Notes: generated by a model not told the origin, from the sequence alone. Positions 16,780-26,500 are shown, counted from the stretch's first letter. The stretch is 64,000 nucleotides of DNA from Caulobacter sp. 602-1 (GCF_003931565.1 NZ_RRYI01000001.1:372001-436000); one strand, 5' to 3'. Translations and numbers: made by a program.

Positions 16780-17784
16780 GTGTCTCGGCCCGGCTCACCC
16801 GCGAATGGCTTCGACTGCCTCCGGCTGATCGCGGCCGCGCTGGTGGTGGTTCATCACGCCCGCGTGCTGAACGGCGCCGCGCCCTGGATGATCGGATGGG
16901 GACCCGATCCCGGCGCGCTGGGCGTCGGGATCTTCTTCGTGATCAGCGGCTATCTGGTCACCGCAAGTCTGCGCCGCACGCCAGGCGTCGGCGTCTTCCT
17001 GGCCAAGCGGGTCTTGCGCATCGCGCCGGGCCTGCTGGCGGCGCTGCTTCTGACCGCGCTGGTGCTGGGGCCGCTGGTCAGCGACCTTCCGGTCGCGGAC
17101 TATTTCGGCGACGCCGCGCCGTTGCTCTATGTGCTCAAGAATCTCAGCCTCTACGCCGTCACCTACGACCTGCCGGGTGTTTTCGCGGACGCGCCGTACC
17201 CCAATGTCGTCAATGGTTCGCTGTGGAGCCTGCGGCTGGAGTTCACCGCCTATCTGGGTCTGGCCGCGCTCGGCGCCCTGCGGTTGGCGCGCGCGCCGGT
17301 GCTGGCCGGGCTGGCGCTGCTGGCGGGTGGAGCTTTCCTGGTCGTCCACTTCACCGGCCTCGACACGCGGGGCGAACTGGCGCGACTGGCCTCGCTGGCG
17401 ACTCTGAATGGCTGGCTGTTCCTGTGCGGGGCGGCGCTCGAGGCGTTTGACGTCAAGCCGCCGGCCTGGACGGCGGCGGTCGGTCTCGTCCTGCTGCCGA
17501 CCCCGGCCTGGTTCCTGGGTCTGCCCCTGGCCGTCGTGGCCCTGGGCCGAATGCCGGCGCCGAGGCTGCCGGCCGACCTGTCCTATGGCCTCTATATCTA
17601 CAGTTTCCCGCTTCAGCAGGTGCTGGCCGAACACGGCCGCCTCGATGTGCTGACCTCGCTTGCCCTGGCCCTGCCGTTCGCGGCGGCGTCGTGGTTCCTG
17701 GTCGAGAAGCCGGCCCTGCGTCTGAAGGCGCGCCTGCCTGGCGCGGTGAACCTGGTCCCTGGGCGGGTGGAACAGCCCGTCTAG
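16780..17784 (+). CDS. Acyltransferase family 3 (OafA-like) membrane protein
   Basis: 334 residues from GTG 16780, preceded by GCAGGGTG. The N-terminus GFDCLRLIAAALVVVHHAR carries the first-helix R and H typical of acyltransferase 3, then GVGIFFVISGYL, RLRF-like WSLRLEF and about ten membrane helices. Such proteins O-acylate polysaccharides at the inner membrane. Its stop codon lies inside the palindrome at 17781-17834. Confidence 0.88.
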   Translation: MSRPGSPANGFDCLRLIAAALVVVHHARVLNGAAPWMIGWGPDPGALGVGIFFVISGYLVTASLRRTPGVGVFLAKRVLRIAPGLLAALLLTALVLGPLVSDLPVADYFGDAAPLLYVLKNLSLYAVTYDLPGVFADAPYPNVVNGSLWSLRLEFTAYLGLAALGALRLARAPVLAGLALLAGGAFLVVHFTGLDTRGELARLASLATLNGWLFLCGAALEAFDVKPPAWTAAVGLVLLPTPAWFLGLPLAVVALGRMPAPRLPADLSYGLYIYSFPLQQVLAEHGRLDVLTSLALALPFAAASWFLVEKPALRLKARLPGAVNLVPGRVEQPV

Positions 17785-17834
17785 AGCATTTTCTGACGAC
17801 GAACCGGCATCCGCTTCGTCGGAAAATGCTCTAG
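17781..17834. terminator. Long palindrome between convergent genes, holding both stop codons
   Basis: The arms CTAGAGCATTTTC...GAAAATGCTCTAG pair over the full element, with an inner CGACGAA/TTCGTCG stem. The TAG of the acyltransferase (17782-17784) and the TAG of the opposite gene (17831-17833) are in the arms. It should terminate transcription from both sides. AGAGCATTTTC palindromes recur in alphaproteobacterial intergenic regions. Confidence 0.7.
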
Positions 17835-18220
17835 GACTTCGGTTTCTTCTTCAGCGCCAGCTCTTCGAGGGTCAGCTTGCGGACCGCGGTCACCGGATAG
17901 CGCTGCACGCCGAACGGGCCTGGTGCGATCACCATGGCGTCCATGCCCTGACACACCCACGAACTGCCGCGCGCTTCGACCGCGATGCGCACGGCCGTGT
18001 CGATGTCGCGGGCCGGCGAGAACAGGGTCAGGCGCCAGACATTACGCGGACCGATCGAGACGTCGACGGTCTGGTCATCGACGACGCTGAAGCCGTTGAT
18101 GTCGTCGGCCCGGAAGCACTGGCTGCGATCGGGCTTGGGCTTTTCGGGCTTATCGGCCGCGAAGGCTGGAGCGGCGCCGAGGATGGCCAGCACGGCCGCC
18201 GAGGCGATCAGAACACGCAT
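17831..18220 (-). CDS. DUF6491-like exported protein
   Basis: 129 residues. A signal peptide ending APAFAA is followed by a charged stretch and a small domain (CFRADDINGFSVVDDQTVDV, WRLTLFSPARDID, SSWVCQGMDAMVI). The two cysteines could form a disulfide. This matches small periplasmic DUF6491 proteins. Function unknown. A 36-residue ORF (18227-18337) ends 6 bases upstream of its start. Confidence 0.7.
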   Translation of the reverse strand: MRVLIASAAVLAILGAAPAFAADKPEKPKPDRSQCFRADDINGFSVVDDQTVDVSIGPRNVWRLTLFSPARDIDTAVRIAVEARGSSWVCQGMDAMVIAPGPFGVQRYPVTAVRKLTLEELALKKKPKS

Positions 18221-18226
18221 GAGCTC

Positions 18227-18337
18227 TTACTTCCAAGGACGCCCGCCGTCGGCATTGTCGCGCCGACGCTGGTTAAAGTTCAAGGGGCGCCGGGCGTGGT
18301 TCGTCGCGAGATCGCATGCCGACCTGGACGGGGTCAT
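18227..18337 (-). CDS. Possible small coupled ORF (36 aa, basic, soluble)
   Basis: ATG 18337 overlaps the TGA of the DUF5690-like gene as ATGA. The product begins MTPSRSACDLATNHARRPLN and ends FNQRRRDNADGGRPWK, strongly basic with no membrane segment. The 4-base overlap and GC-rich third positions support coding, but no family is recognised. It would explain part of the 113-bp gap between the flanking genes. Confidence 0.45.
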   Translation of the reverse strand: MTPSRSACDLATNHARRPLNFNQRRRDNADGGRPWK

Positions 18338-19623
18338 GGCTTCGCCAGAAGGCGGTTGGCGAAGAACAGGCCGACCAGGCCCAGTCCGCAGGCGACATAG
18401 GCCCCGATGGCCAGGAACTGGCCCCAGGCGATGTCGAAGTGACCGAACGACTTCACCAGCAGCAGCGAGATGCTGCCGACATAGCCGAACGAGTCCGCCA
18501 CATAGATCAGGAAGCCGGCGGTGCCGACCTTGCCGGTGGCGGCGATCATCCGGTCGAACAACATGGCGTTGAACGGCGTGTAGCCCATGTAGAGCCCGGC
18601 GCCCGCCAGGATCATCCACCAGACTGGCGGCAGCATGTGCAACTGGTAGGCCAGGGTCGAGGCGCCCAGCAGGGCGAAGCCCAGGGCCACGAAACCGATG
18701 TTGAAGGTCACCGCGCGGCGGTTGTCCTTGACCCCCATCAGGGCGGCCAGGCCGACCAGAACGATGGCCGCCACCGGCAACTCCGACAGGGTGAAGATCG
18801 AGGCGGCGTTCGGAAAACCCAGCTCGGTCCAGATCTCGGCCGAGAAGTTGTCGCGGAAATCGCGCAGGGCCGTCAGCATCACATAGACCGCGATCAGCAG
18901 GATCAGGGCCGGGGCGTGGGCGGCGAACAGGGCGGCGCGATCCTTGGCGTTCATCGGCGCGCGGCGTACGCGCTCGGCCTCGTCGGCGGGCGAGGGCGGC
19001 GGCAACTGGGCCAGAGCGACCACGGCGATCAGCATCAGCGGCGCGAAGACCAGACCCGCCACGGCCGGCATCCACTTTTCGGCGACATTGGACAGCAGCA
19101 GCATCTTGCCGACCGACTTGGCTACGCCCGACGACAGGATGAAGCTGGCGCACAGCATGGCGCCCAGGACCTCGGTCAGGCGACGGCCTTCCAGAAAGCC
19201 GAACACCAGGCCCCAGATCATGCCCAGGCACAGGCCGTTCAGATACAGCGCCATCGGCCCGATCACCGTCGGCAGCACGCCGAACAGCAGCAGCGCCAAC
19301 TGAGCCCCGAAGATCAGGATCAGGATGGCCGCGGCCCGGCGGCTGGCCCTCATCTCGGAGATCACCTTGACCCCGATGAACTTGGCGGTGGCGTAGCCGG
19401 CGACCTGGGCGATCACGAGGGCGATCTTGAAGTCGAAGGCGAACGGCCAGCCGTCGGGATGGGCGAAGGCGGCCGCGGTGAACGGTTTGCGATAGCCGAA
19501 CATGGCGAAATAGACAGCGAACGACGAAAGACCGCCGTAGAGCGCGAACACCCAGGGCGGGGCCGAGGCCAGGAAGTGGGTGACCGCGCCTTGCGGGGCT
19601 TTGGCTTCGGCCCTGGCGTCCAT
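18334..19623 (-). CDS. DUF5690-like polytopic membrane protein (MFS-like)
   Basis: 429 residues from ATG 19623; a TTG 18 bases upstream is an alternative. About 12 hydrophobic helices. The segment FAVYFAMFGYRKPFTAAAF, GMIWGLVFGFLEGRR and GYTPFNAMLFDRMIAATG fit the DUF5690/MFS-like group. Substrate unknown. Probably in one transcript with the small ORF downstream. Confidence 0.7.
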   Translation of the reverse strand: MDARAEAKAPQGAVTHFLASAPPWVFALYGGLSSFAVYFAMFGYRKPFTAAAFAHPDGWPFAFDFKIALVIAQVAGYATAKFIGVKVISEMRASRRAAAILILIFGAQLALLLFGVLPTVIGPMALYLNGLCLGMIWGLVFGFLEGRRLTEVLGAMLCASFILSSGVAKSVGKMLLLSNVAEKWMPAVAGLVFAPLMLIAVVALAQLPPPSPADEAERVRRAPMNAKDRAALFAAHAPALILLIAVYVMLTALRDFRDNFSAEIWTELGFPNAASIFTLSELPVAAIVLVGLAALMGVKDNRRAVTFNIGFVALGFALLGASTLAYQLHMLPPVWWMILAGAGLYMGYTPFNAMLFDRMIAATGKVGTAGFLIYVADSFGYVGSISLLLVKSFGHFDIAWGQFLAIGAYVACGLGLVGLFFANRLLAKP

Positions 19624-19694
19624 GCGAAATTTCGTCCCCAAGGCTGAAGGTATTCAGCTAGCCTGCTTTGTCGCGCGCGGGCAATCAGGGGAAC

Positions 19695-19722
19695 GAAGGC
19701 GCTCCGTGGTCGGAGCGCCTTC
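19695..19722 (-). terminator. Terminator hairpin after the M56 gene
   Basis: GAAGGCGCTCC, six-base loop, GGAGCGCCTTC: a perfect 11-bp stem 8 bases beyond the M56 stop. Confidence 0.7.
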
Positions 19723-19730
19723 TGGTCAGG

Positions 19731-20951
19731 CTACTGGCTGGGGGCGTCGGGCCCGGCCTGGAAAACGATCGGAATGGTGACCTTGCCGCCGGCGGTCGGC
19801 TTGCCGTCCAGCGAGGCCGGCTTCATCTGGAAGTACTGGGTCAGCGCCAGGGTCGCCTCGCCGAAGCCAGCCTCCGTCGGGCTTTCCGAAAGCACCGTGC
19901 AGTTCTCAAGATGCCCGTCGAGCTTGACGTCGCAACTGACCGTCGACCGGCCGGGGAGTTTCGCCTTGGCGGCCTCGGCGGGATAGTAGCGCACCAGATC
20001 CTGGGCGGTCGGCTTCGTGGCCCAATCCGGCGCGATGATCGAAGGCTTGGCGGGCGCGGGGGTGGCGGCCCAGACCGTGCCGGCGCCGGCCAGGGCGATC
20101 GCGCCGACCAGGACCAGACCCGCGCGCCGGCGGGCGGTCGTCGTGGAAACAACATTCAGCATCATCAGTCTCTCCTTCAGGGGATGGACGCCGGTCGCCG
20201 GCCAGTGGCAGCCGAACGGTGCGGAAAAAGGGGTCATGGCGGCGCCGAGCAGCAGTTCGGCGTAGAGGCGCCGGTCTTCGGGGCTGGCGGTGGTGACGGC
20301 GGCGTCGCAGGCGATCTCCTGGTCGACGCGGAAACGCCGGGCGCCGAGGTGAGCCAGCGGGTTGAACCAGGCCAGGCAGCGCAGGCCGACCACCAATCCA
20401 TTGATCGCGGCGTCGCCGCGCGCCTGATGGACCCGCTCGTGTTCGAGGACCAGACGGCGGGCTGGGCCGGCGAAGCGCGTCTCGAAGTCGGCCGGGACGA
20501 CGATGCGCGGCCGAACAGCGCCCAGCAGCATCGGCCCGCCGCCCAGGTGCTCGCCACGCAGAATGTCGGGATCGCTCTCCAGCGCTGTGAGGCGGCCCAG
20601 CGCGTGGACGAACTGAACCTGGCGCGCGGCGAACAACGCCGCCGTGATCATCACGCCGCACGCCCAGACCGCGACCAGCCAGGGCGTCAGACTTGCCGCC
20701 TGCCGGGCCACGGGGGCCAGGCCGCGCGCGCCGGCGCCGACCAGGGTTACGACGGGCGTGGCGACCGCCGGCGGGGCATGGACGGGGAGCAGGCCCGCCA
20801 GCAAGCAGATCGGGGCGACCAGCCATAGGGCGTAGGCGGCCAGCGGGCCGAAGCGCTCTCGCACGGGTCGGCGCAGGGCAAGGATCGCCAGGACGGCGAG
20901 GGCGAGGACCAGGTTGGCCTGGAGGACGACGGGAAGGATCGCCGCGCTCAT
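19731..20951 (-). CDS. M56 (BlaR1-like) membrane metallopeptidase with TonB-type C-terminus
   Basis: 406 residues. Membrane helices at about 5-27, 38-56 and 90-108, then the zinc site HERVH at 171-175 with downstream DQEIACDAAV. After another helix near 285 the tail resembles a TonB C-terminal fold (VSCDVKLDGHLENCTVLSESP, FGEATLALTQYFQMKPASLDGK). M56 proteins sense envelope or antibiotic signals and cleave the paired repressor. It overlaps the BlaI-type gene by 4 bases (ATGA). Confidence 0.85.
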   Translation of the reverse strand: MSAAILPVVLQANLVLALAVLAILALRRPVRERFGPLAAYALWLVAPICLLAGLLPVHAPPAVATPVVTLVGAGARGLAPVARQAASLTPWLVAVWACGVMITAALFAARQVQFVHALGRLTALESDPDILRGEHLGGGPMLLGAVRPRIVVPADFETRFAGPARRLVLEHERVHQARGDAAINGLVVGLRCLAWFNPLAHLGARRFRVDQEIACDAAVTTASPEDRRLYAELLLGAAMTPFSAPFGCHWPATGVHPLKERLMMLNVVSTTTARRRAGLVLVGAIALAGAGTVWAATPAPAKPSIIAPDWATKPTAQDLVRYYPAEAAKAKLPGRSTVSCDVKLDGHLENCTVLSESPTEAGFGEATLALTQYFQMKPASLDGKPTAGGKVTIPIVFQAGPDAPSQ

Positions 20952-21310
20952 TTGCCGATCTTCTCGATCAGGGCCTTCAACTCGGCGATGTCCTCGTCGC
21001 TGAGCTTGTCGCCTTCAGAAAAGTGGGTGACCAGCGGCGCCAGACGGCCGCCGAACAGCCGATCCAGCAGGCCCTGGCTCTCGCTCTGGACATAGGATCC
21101 GCGCGAGACCAGCGGCGAATAGAGGTAGCGCCGGCCCTCGGCCTGGGCGGCGATGGCCTTCTTCTTCAGGAGGCGGCTGATCAGCACCTTCACGGTGCCC
21201 TCGGTCCAACCTTGCGGTTCGCGGACCTCGGCCATGATGGCCTCCGAGGTCAGGGGGCTACGGCGCCACAGCGCCTCCATCACGACGCTTTCCGCCGAAC
21301 TGATCTTCAT
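20948..21310 (-). CDS. BlaI/MecI/CopY-type repressor
   Basis: 120 residues. A winged helix at 5-75 (AESVVMEALWRRSPLTSEAI, WTEGTVKVLISRLLKKKAI, YSPLVSR) and a C-terminal dimerisation segment (LVTHFSEGDKLSDEDIAEL). It represses its own operon until the paired M56 protein inactivates it. Two identical operators lie 14-49 bases upstream of the start. Confidence 0.9.
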   Translation of the reverse strand: MKISSAESVVMEALWRRSPLTSEAIMAEVREPQGWTEGTVKVLISRLLKKKAIAAQAEGRRYLYSPLVSRGSYVQSESQGLLDRLFGGRLAPLVTHFSEGDKLSDEDIAELKALIEKIGK

Positions 21311-21323
21311 GGTCGCCTCCTGA

Positions 21324-21359
21324 TGACAGCTGTCAACGAGTCGACGTTGACAGCTGTCA
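21324..21359. promoter_or_regulatory. Duplicated 12-bp palindromic operator for the BlaI-type repressor
   Basis: TGACAGCTGTCA occurs at 21324-21335 and 21348-21359, 24 bp centre to centre, just upstream of the repressor ATG. The fixed spacing of about two helical turns suits cooperative binding of two dimers. The dyad matches the general BlaI/MecI type (TACA/TGTA-like halves). Confidence 0.8.
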
Positions 21360-21401
21360 TCGGTTTGGTCAACCGCTGTTCGTCCAGGGCGCGGGCAAAC
21401 A

Positions 21402-21432
21402 AAAACGCCCCCCGCGAGGCGAGGGGCGTTTT
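21402..21432 (-). terminator. Intrinsic terminator of carD
   Basis: AAAACGCCCC...GGGGCGTTTT stem. On the minus strand it is followed by TTTTTGTTTG. It lies 25 bases past the carD stop. Confidence 0.85.
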
Positions 21433-21456
21433 CGGTAGCCGGAACGGTAGGGACGC

Positions 21457-21960
21457 TTAGGCGGCCTTGACCAGCGACTTGGTCAGGATGCCGATGGCGG
21501 CTTCGCGGTCGATGCGCTCGATGGCGGCGACTTCGCGGGCCATGCGGTCCAGGGCCGATTCATACAGCTGGCGTTCCGAGTAGGACTGTTCCGGCTGGTT
21601 CTCTGCGCGGTGCAGGTCGCGGACCACCTCGGCGATCGAGATGAGGTCGCCCGAATTGATCTTGGCTTCATATTCCTGGGCGCGACGCGACCACATGGTG
21701 CGCTTCACGCGGGCGCGGCCCTTCAGGGTGGTGAGCGCCTGCGAAACGGTGCCGCCTTCCGCCAGCGGACGCAGACCGGCCGTCTTGGCCTTCTTGGTCG
21801 GAACGCGGAGGGTCATTTTCTCGTGGTCGAAGGTGATGACGTAGACTTCGAGCGACATACCGGCCACTTCCTGGGTCTCGACCGCCTGAATGGTGCCAAC
21901 GCCGTGCGCGGGGTAAACGACGTGGTCGCTGACCGAGAATTCCAGACCGCTCTTGCTCAT
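21457..21960 (-). CDS. cdnL: CarD/CdnL family transcription regulator
   Basis: 167 residues from ATG 21960, chosen because GAGGACGAAC precedes it; ATG 21972 is the alternative. The N-terminal RNA-polymerase-interaction domain contains FSVSDHVVYPAHGVGTIQAVE. The helical C-terminal domain contains MWSRRAQEYEAKINSGDLISIAEVVRDL and ends LVKAA. In Caulobacter CdnL binds RNA polymerase beta and stabilises open complexes at rRNA and growth genes. Complete in length. Confidence 0.93.
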   Translation of the reverse strand: MSKSGLEFSVSDHVVYPAHGVGTIQAVETQEVAGMSLEVYVITFDHEKMTLRVPTKKAKTAGLRPLAEGGTVSQALTTLKGRARVKRTMWSRRAQEYEAKINSGDLISIAEVVRDLHRAENQPEQSYSERQLYESALDRMAREVAAIERIDREAAIGILTKSLVKAA

Positions 21961-22421
21961 GTTCGTCCTCATCTATGCGGGCCCGCGGGGCCCGAACGCC
22001 GTGTTCCATTCCCAAATCAAAAACGACAGGTTCTTGCTCCGCGGAAGAAGGTGCGCGGGGCCAGACCTGTCAGGATTGGGAATAGATCTCTAAGACACCC
22101 TTCGCCTTCGATCGGGCGGGCCGGTTCAAACTGGTTTGCTGAAACGGCTTCTTCGACAAGACGGACCGTCGCGATTAGCCGCAACCGTCACGTCGACAGC
22201 GACAATAGCATAAAATTCAGCCCTATGAAAGGGTTGCGTCCGGCAAAGGCGGGCGCGCCGCCAAGCTTTCGCGGCTTGGCGGGGGATCAAGCTTGAGAAA
22301 TCGCGACGGAGCGCGGCAGTCGAAATCTAAGCGGCTTCAACGCCCGCCACATTCCTGGCGCTGGAAGCCGAGCCTGCCGACCCGTTTCTGATATCCCACC
22401 AGAACGGGCGCGCCAGCGAGC
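21961..22421. other. Gap between fdxA and cdnL with two hairpins
   Basis: No gene seen. A 9-bp hairpin CCGCCAAGC...GCTTGGCGG lies at 22258-22282, and CCCGTT(T)CTG...CAGAACGGG at 22381-22408 sits just past the fdxA stop. Either could end fdxA transcription. The rest probably holds the cdnL promoter and leader. Confidence 0.5.
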
Positions 22422-22763
22422 TTACGAGCCCTTGCCGGGCTTTTCGCTGAAGTACTTCTCGAACTTGCCGGTCTCGCGCTCGAAATCCTCGCGGTCGGCG
22501 GGCGGCTCGCCCTTGACGGTGATGTTCGGCCAGATCTTGGCGTAGTCGGCGTTGATCTTCAGCCATTTGCCGTCCGGTTCATCCTCGGTGTCCGGCTTGA
22601 TGGCGTCGATCGGGCACTCCGGCTCGCAGACGCCGCAGTCGATGCATTCGTCGGGATTGATGACGAGGAAGTTCTCGCCCTCGTAGAAGCAATCAACCGG
22701 ACATACCTCCACGCAGTCCATGAACTTGCAGCGGACGCAGGCGTCGGTGACGATGTAGGTCAT
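22422..22763 (-). CDS. fdxA: FdxA-type ferredoxin (3Fe-4S/4Fe-4S)
   Basis: 113 residues from ATG 22763. Cysteines at 9, 12, 17, 21 and 25 ([19 protein letters not shown]) and at 40, 43, 46 and 50 ([12 protein letters not shown]) form the two cluster sites of the seven-iron type. The acidic C-terminal half ([12 protein letters not shown]) is typical of alphaproteobacterial FdxA. It carries low-potential electrons in the cytoplasm. Confidence 0.93.
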   Translation of the reverse strand: MTYIVTDACVRCKFMDCVEVCPVDCFYEGENFLVINPDECIDCGVCEPECPIDAIKPDTEDEPDGKWLKINADYAKIWPNITVKGEPPADREDFERETGKFEKYFSEKPGKGS

Positions 22764-23026
22764 CGATAACTCGAATGATGTCGGACAGAGTTCGGCGCGG
22801 GCGTTTTCGAAGTCTGAAGCTCGCTTGTCAATGCGGCTTGGCCGCGCGCGCGCCCAGGAATTCTCTATGCGTAGCCAGTCTCTGCCCTCTTTCTGAGGCC
22901 GTGCCCGACGGACGCGACAATGCGCCCTTCGGAGGTGTTGCCGCCGCAAACACTTTCTTATCGAACGAACGCCAATATGTGGGATTGGAAACGCCCAATA
23001 AAAACAAAGTCGGGAAGCCGACACCG

Positions 23027-25129
23027 ATGAAAATTGAAGCCTTGGCCGCCCAACCCGTTCCAGAGGCCGACGCCGCCACGCGCGCCCTGGCCAAGGCGCG
23101 CGCCCGTGCGTTCGGCGAGTTCGTCCGCGAGGTTCCGTTCGCCGCGGCCTTGTTGGATCGCGACCTTGTGCTGGTCGCCGTCAGCCGCGAGTGGGCGCGG
23201 CAAGGCATAGCGCCCAGCCTGACCCTCGGCGACGACGCCGGAGCGGGCGGTCTGGTGGCGTCCGAGGACGTCGGATCGCTGCTGATCTGCGCCGAGGCGG
23301 GTATCGCCTTCTCGCGCTACCTGCCGACCGTCGACGCCGAGGGCGCGCAGCGTGTCTGGCGCACCGAGTTCAGCGCCTGCCGGGACGCGGCCTCAGGGGG
23401 CGAGGAGACCTATGCGGTGATGATCACCGCGCGCGACGTCACCGGCTATGCCGACAGCGTACTGCGCGCCGAGCGCGACAAGCAGCGCCTGACCATGGCT
23501 CTGGAACTGGATGATCTGCTGGTCCGCGAATACGACCTGCGGACCAAGGAGGTCTATTTCTCGGGCCACGCGCCCGCTCTGCAGAAGTACTGCACCTTCA
23601 AGGACGACCCGCTCGAGATCGTCGATCCCGAGGACCGCCAGCGCTGCGCCGACCTGGTGGCCACCCGCAAGATCGGCGAGGCGCGGGTCTTCGAGTTCAA
23701 GCTCAATCGTGAGGATGGCGTCGAGACCTGGGTCCGCTCGGTCGGCAAGGTGTTCGTCGGCGCCGACGGCAAGCCCGAGAAGCTGGTCAATCTCTTCAAG
23801 GACATCACCGACCGCCGCCGCCAGACCGAGGCGATCGAGACCCTGGCCTTCAAGGATCCACTGACCGGGCTGCCCAACCGCGCCCTGTTCCAGCACCGCT
23901 TCCAGGAGGCGGTGACGGCGTCCGAGACGCTGGGCGAGATGTTCGGCCTGATCATGATCGATGTCGATCATTTCAAGGACATCAACGACAGCCTGGGCCA
24001 TGACGCCGGCGACGCCCTGCTCAAGCGACTGGCCGGCATGTTGCAGCGCGCCTTCCGCAGCAACGACACGGTGGCGCGCCTTGGCGGCGACGAGTTCGCG
24101 GTGATCCTCAGGGGACTGCACGGCGAAGCCGACATGACCCGGCCGATCGGCAAGCTGCAGGACCTGCTGCGCCAGCCGATCGAGCACGGCGGCCGCAGCT
24201 TCACGGCCAGCGCCAGCATCGGGGCCGCCCTGCACGGCGACCCGGACGCCGATCCGGCCCACATGATCAAGAACGCCGACATCGCGCTGTATCGCGCCAA
24301 GGAGGCCGGCCGGAACCGCAGCATCGTGTTCGAGCCGTCGATGCGCTCCGAGGTCGAGCGGCGGCTCGAGCTGCTGCGCGACGTCCGCGCGGCCCTGGTC
24401 GAGAACGAGTTCACCCTGTTCTATCAGCCGGTGGTCGATATCCGCGAGAACAAGGTCGCCGGATTCGAGGCCCTGATGCGCTGGGTTCACCCCGAGCAGG
24501 GCGTGCTGACTCCGGCCCGCTTCATGGCGGCGTTCGAGGACCAGGACCTTTCCCTGAAGCTAGGCGATGTCGCCTTCGAGGCGGCGCTGAAGCAGATGCG
24601 CCAGTGGCTGGAGGACGGCGTCGAATTCGGCCGCGTGGCGGTCAATATCAGCTCGGCCCAGTTCCGTTCGGGCCGCCTGGCCGAGGAGATCCAGGAGCGC
24701 TTGGCCCGCTGGAACGTGCCGTGCGAGCGGCTGACCATCGAGGTCACCGAGAACGTCTATATGGGCTGGGGTTCGGATCTCGTCAGCAGCACCGTCAAGC
24801 AGTTGCACGACGCCGGGGTGATGATCGCGCTGGACGACTTCGGCACCGGTTACGCCAGCCTCGCCAACCTGCGCCAATTCCCGATCGACCGCCTGAAGAT
24901 CGACAAGTCCTTCGTCCAGAACACCGAGGACGAGGCCATCGTGAAAGCGGTGATCACCCTGGGCTCCTCGATGGGCATGAAGGTGGTCGCCGAAGGGGTC
25001 GAGGACGCCGCGCAACTGAAGGCGTTGGAGCACTACGGCTGCGACCAGGTTCAGGGCTATCACTTCGGCCGGCCCATGCCGGCGGACGAGGTAGCGGGAT
25101 TTCTGAAGGGGTTCGGGGTCAACCCCTAG
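23027..25129 (+). CDS. PAS-GGDEF-EAL cyclic-di-GMP signalling protein
   Basis: 700 residues from ATG 23027. An N-terminal sensor region with PAS-like folds occupies about 25-265. The GGDEF domain starts at [12 protein letters not shown] and has intact LGGDEF near 353 and an RSND I-site five residues before it. The EAL domain has FEALMRW near 481, [22 protein letters not shown] and VAEGVED. Both catalytic signatures are intact, so it may make and degrade cyclic di-GMP; which dominates cannot be seen. Cytoplasmic: no TM helix. Confidence 0.93.
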   Translation: MKIEALAAQPVPEADAATRALAKARARAFGEFVREVPFAAALLDRDLVLVAVSREWARQGIAPSLTLGDDAGAGGLVASEDVGSLLICAEAGIAFSRYLPTVDAEGAQRVWRTEFSACRDAASGGEETYAVMITARDVTGYADSVLRAERDKQRLTMALELDDLLVREYDLRTKEVYFSGHAPALQKYCTFKDDPLEIVDPEDRQRCADLVATRKIGEARVFEFKLNREDGVETWVRSVGKVFVGADGKPEKLVNLFKDITDRRRQTEAIETLAFKDPLTGLPNRALFQHRFQEAVTASETLGEMFGLIMIDVDHFKDINDSLGHDAGDALLKRLAGMLQRAFRSNDTVARLGGDEFAVILRGLHGEADMTRPIGKLQDLLRQPIEHGGRSFTASASIGAALHGDPDADPAHMIKNADIALYRAKEAGRNRSIVFEPSMRSEVERRLELLRDVRAALVENEFTLFYQPVVDIRENKVAGFEALMRWVHPEQGVLTPARFMAAFEDQDLSLKLGDVAFEAALKQMRQWLEDGVEFGRVAVNISSAQFRSGRLAEEIQERLARWNVPCERLTIEVTENVYMGWGSDLVSSTVKQLHDAGVMIALDDFGTGYASLANLRQFPIDRLKIDKSFVQNTEDEAIVKAVITLGSSMGMKVVAEGVEDAAQLKALEHYGCDQVQGYHFGRPMPADEVAGFLKGFGVNP

Positions 25130-25165
25130 TGGCCTTGGGCCCACGGCCTCGTATAGCCTGAGGGC

Positions 25166-26500
25166 ATGACTCTGACGATGGGCAAGGCGCCGTGGCGATC
25201 TCGCGGCTTCGTGGGGCGGTCCATCTGGGTGGTGGTCGCCGTCGTGCTGGTGCAGCTGGGCGCCAGCGTCGCCTTCTATAGCGCCATCGATCGCCAGACG
25301 CTGCGCGAAGACCACGCGCGGCGGATCGGCGAACTGCTGGTCGTCGGGGAGCGAGTGGCCAGGCTGGGCGAGGCCGATTTCGACAAGGTCATGACCTCGC
25401 ACTACATGGAGGCCAAGGTCGCGATCCTGCCGCCGGAGGGGCCGCCAGTCACGCGCAGCCGGATGGCCGAGGCCAACGCCATCGCCGACTATGTCCGCCA
25501 GTGGGAGCCGAGCCTCGCCGCGCGGCCGCTGCGCCTGTGGTCCGAAAGCCGGCCCGAGGGCGGCCGAGACCTGGTCGGGGTCATGGGGCTGGAGGACGGC
25601 CGGTGGCTGACCTTCCGCTCGCGCAACTTCCCCCGACCCTGGCCGATCGCCCTGCGCGCGGTGGCCACGACCCTGGTCTTCTCCCTGGCTTGCGTGGCTT
25701 TGGGCGCCTATGCGCTGCGTCAGCTGGGCGAGCCGCTGCGTCGCCTGACCGAGGCTTCGCGCCAGGTCGGCGCGGCGCCGCCGTCGCCCATCGTGATCGA
25801 AGGGCCCAACGACATCGTCGAGCTGGGCCGGGCGTTCAACGACATGCAGCGCCGCATCGCGGGCCTGATCGAAGACCAGGCTCGGGCCATGGAGGCGCTC
25901 AGCCACGACCTGCGCACGCCGCTGGCCCGCCTGACCCTGGCGGCGGACTATATCGAGCCGGACGACATCAAGACCCTGGTGGCCGACAATGTCGGCGAAC
26001 TGGACGCGATGCTGCGATCGCTCTCGGACTGGCTGCGCGCCCAGCACTCGTCCAGCACCGCCGAGGTCGTTGACCTGCCTTCGTTGATCCAGGGCGTGAC
26101 GGCCCGATGGCCGGAGGCGGCGCGCTACGAAGGCGGCAAGGCTCTGGAGATCACCACCCATCGTGGCCCTCTGGAGCAGGCGCTGATCCGGCTGGTGGAC
26201 AACGCCGTGCGCTTCGGCGGTCAGGCGCGCGTCAGGCTTGTCGCGGGCGGTCCGGAGGGGCCGTTAATCGAGGTGCTGGACCAGGGGCCGGGCCTGACCG
26301 CCGACGCCATGGCCCGCATCTACGAACCGTTCTTCCGAGGCGACGCGGCGCGGGCTCGCGACACCGGCGGCTTCGGCCTCGGCATTCCCACCGCCGAGCG
26401 GCTGATCAATCGATTCGGCGGCAAGCTGGCGATCGGCAATCGCGACGGCGGCGGAGTCGTCGCCAGGATCTGGCCGCCCGCGGCGGCGACGGAGGGCTAA
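25166..26500 (+). CDS. Sensor histidine kinase (orphan)
   Basis: 444 residues. TM1 at about 18-40, a periplasmic loop of about 130 residues, TM2 near 168-192, a HAMP linker, HisKA with ALSHDLRTPLARL (His about 247), and HATPase with VDNAVRFG, DQGPGL and GGFGLGI. It should autophosphorylate in response to an envelope signal. No response regulator lies next to it. Its stop overlaps the convergent S4 gene by 4 bases. Confidence 0.92.
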   Translation: MTLTMGKAPWRSRGFVGRSIWVVVAVVLVQLGASVAFYSAIDRQTLREDHARRIGELLVVGERVARLGEADFDKVMTSHYMEAKVAILPPEGPPVTRSRMAEANAIADYVRQWEPSLAARPLRLWSESRPEGGRDLVGVMGLEDGRWLTFRSRNFPRPWPIALRAVATTLVFSLACVALGAYALRQLGEPLRRLTEASRQVGAAPPSPIVIEGPNDIVELGRAFNDMQRRIAGLIEDQARAMEALSHDLRTPLARLTLAADYIEPDDIKTLVADNVGELDAMLRSLSDWLRAQHSSSTAEVVDLPSLIQGVTARWPEAARYEGGKALEITTHRGPLEQALIRLVDNAVRFGGQARVRLVAGGPEGPLIEVLDQGPGLTADAMARIYEPFFRGDAARARDTGGFGLGIPTAERLINRFGGKLAIGNRDGGGVVARIWPPAAATEG

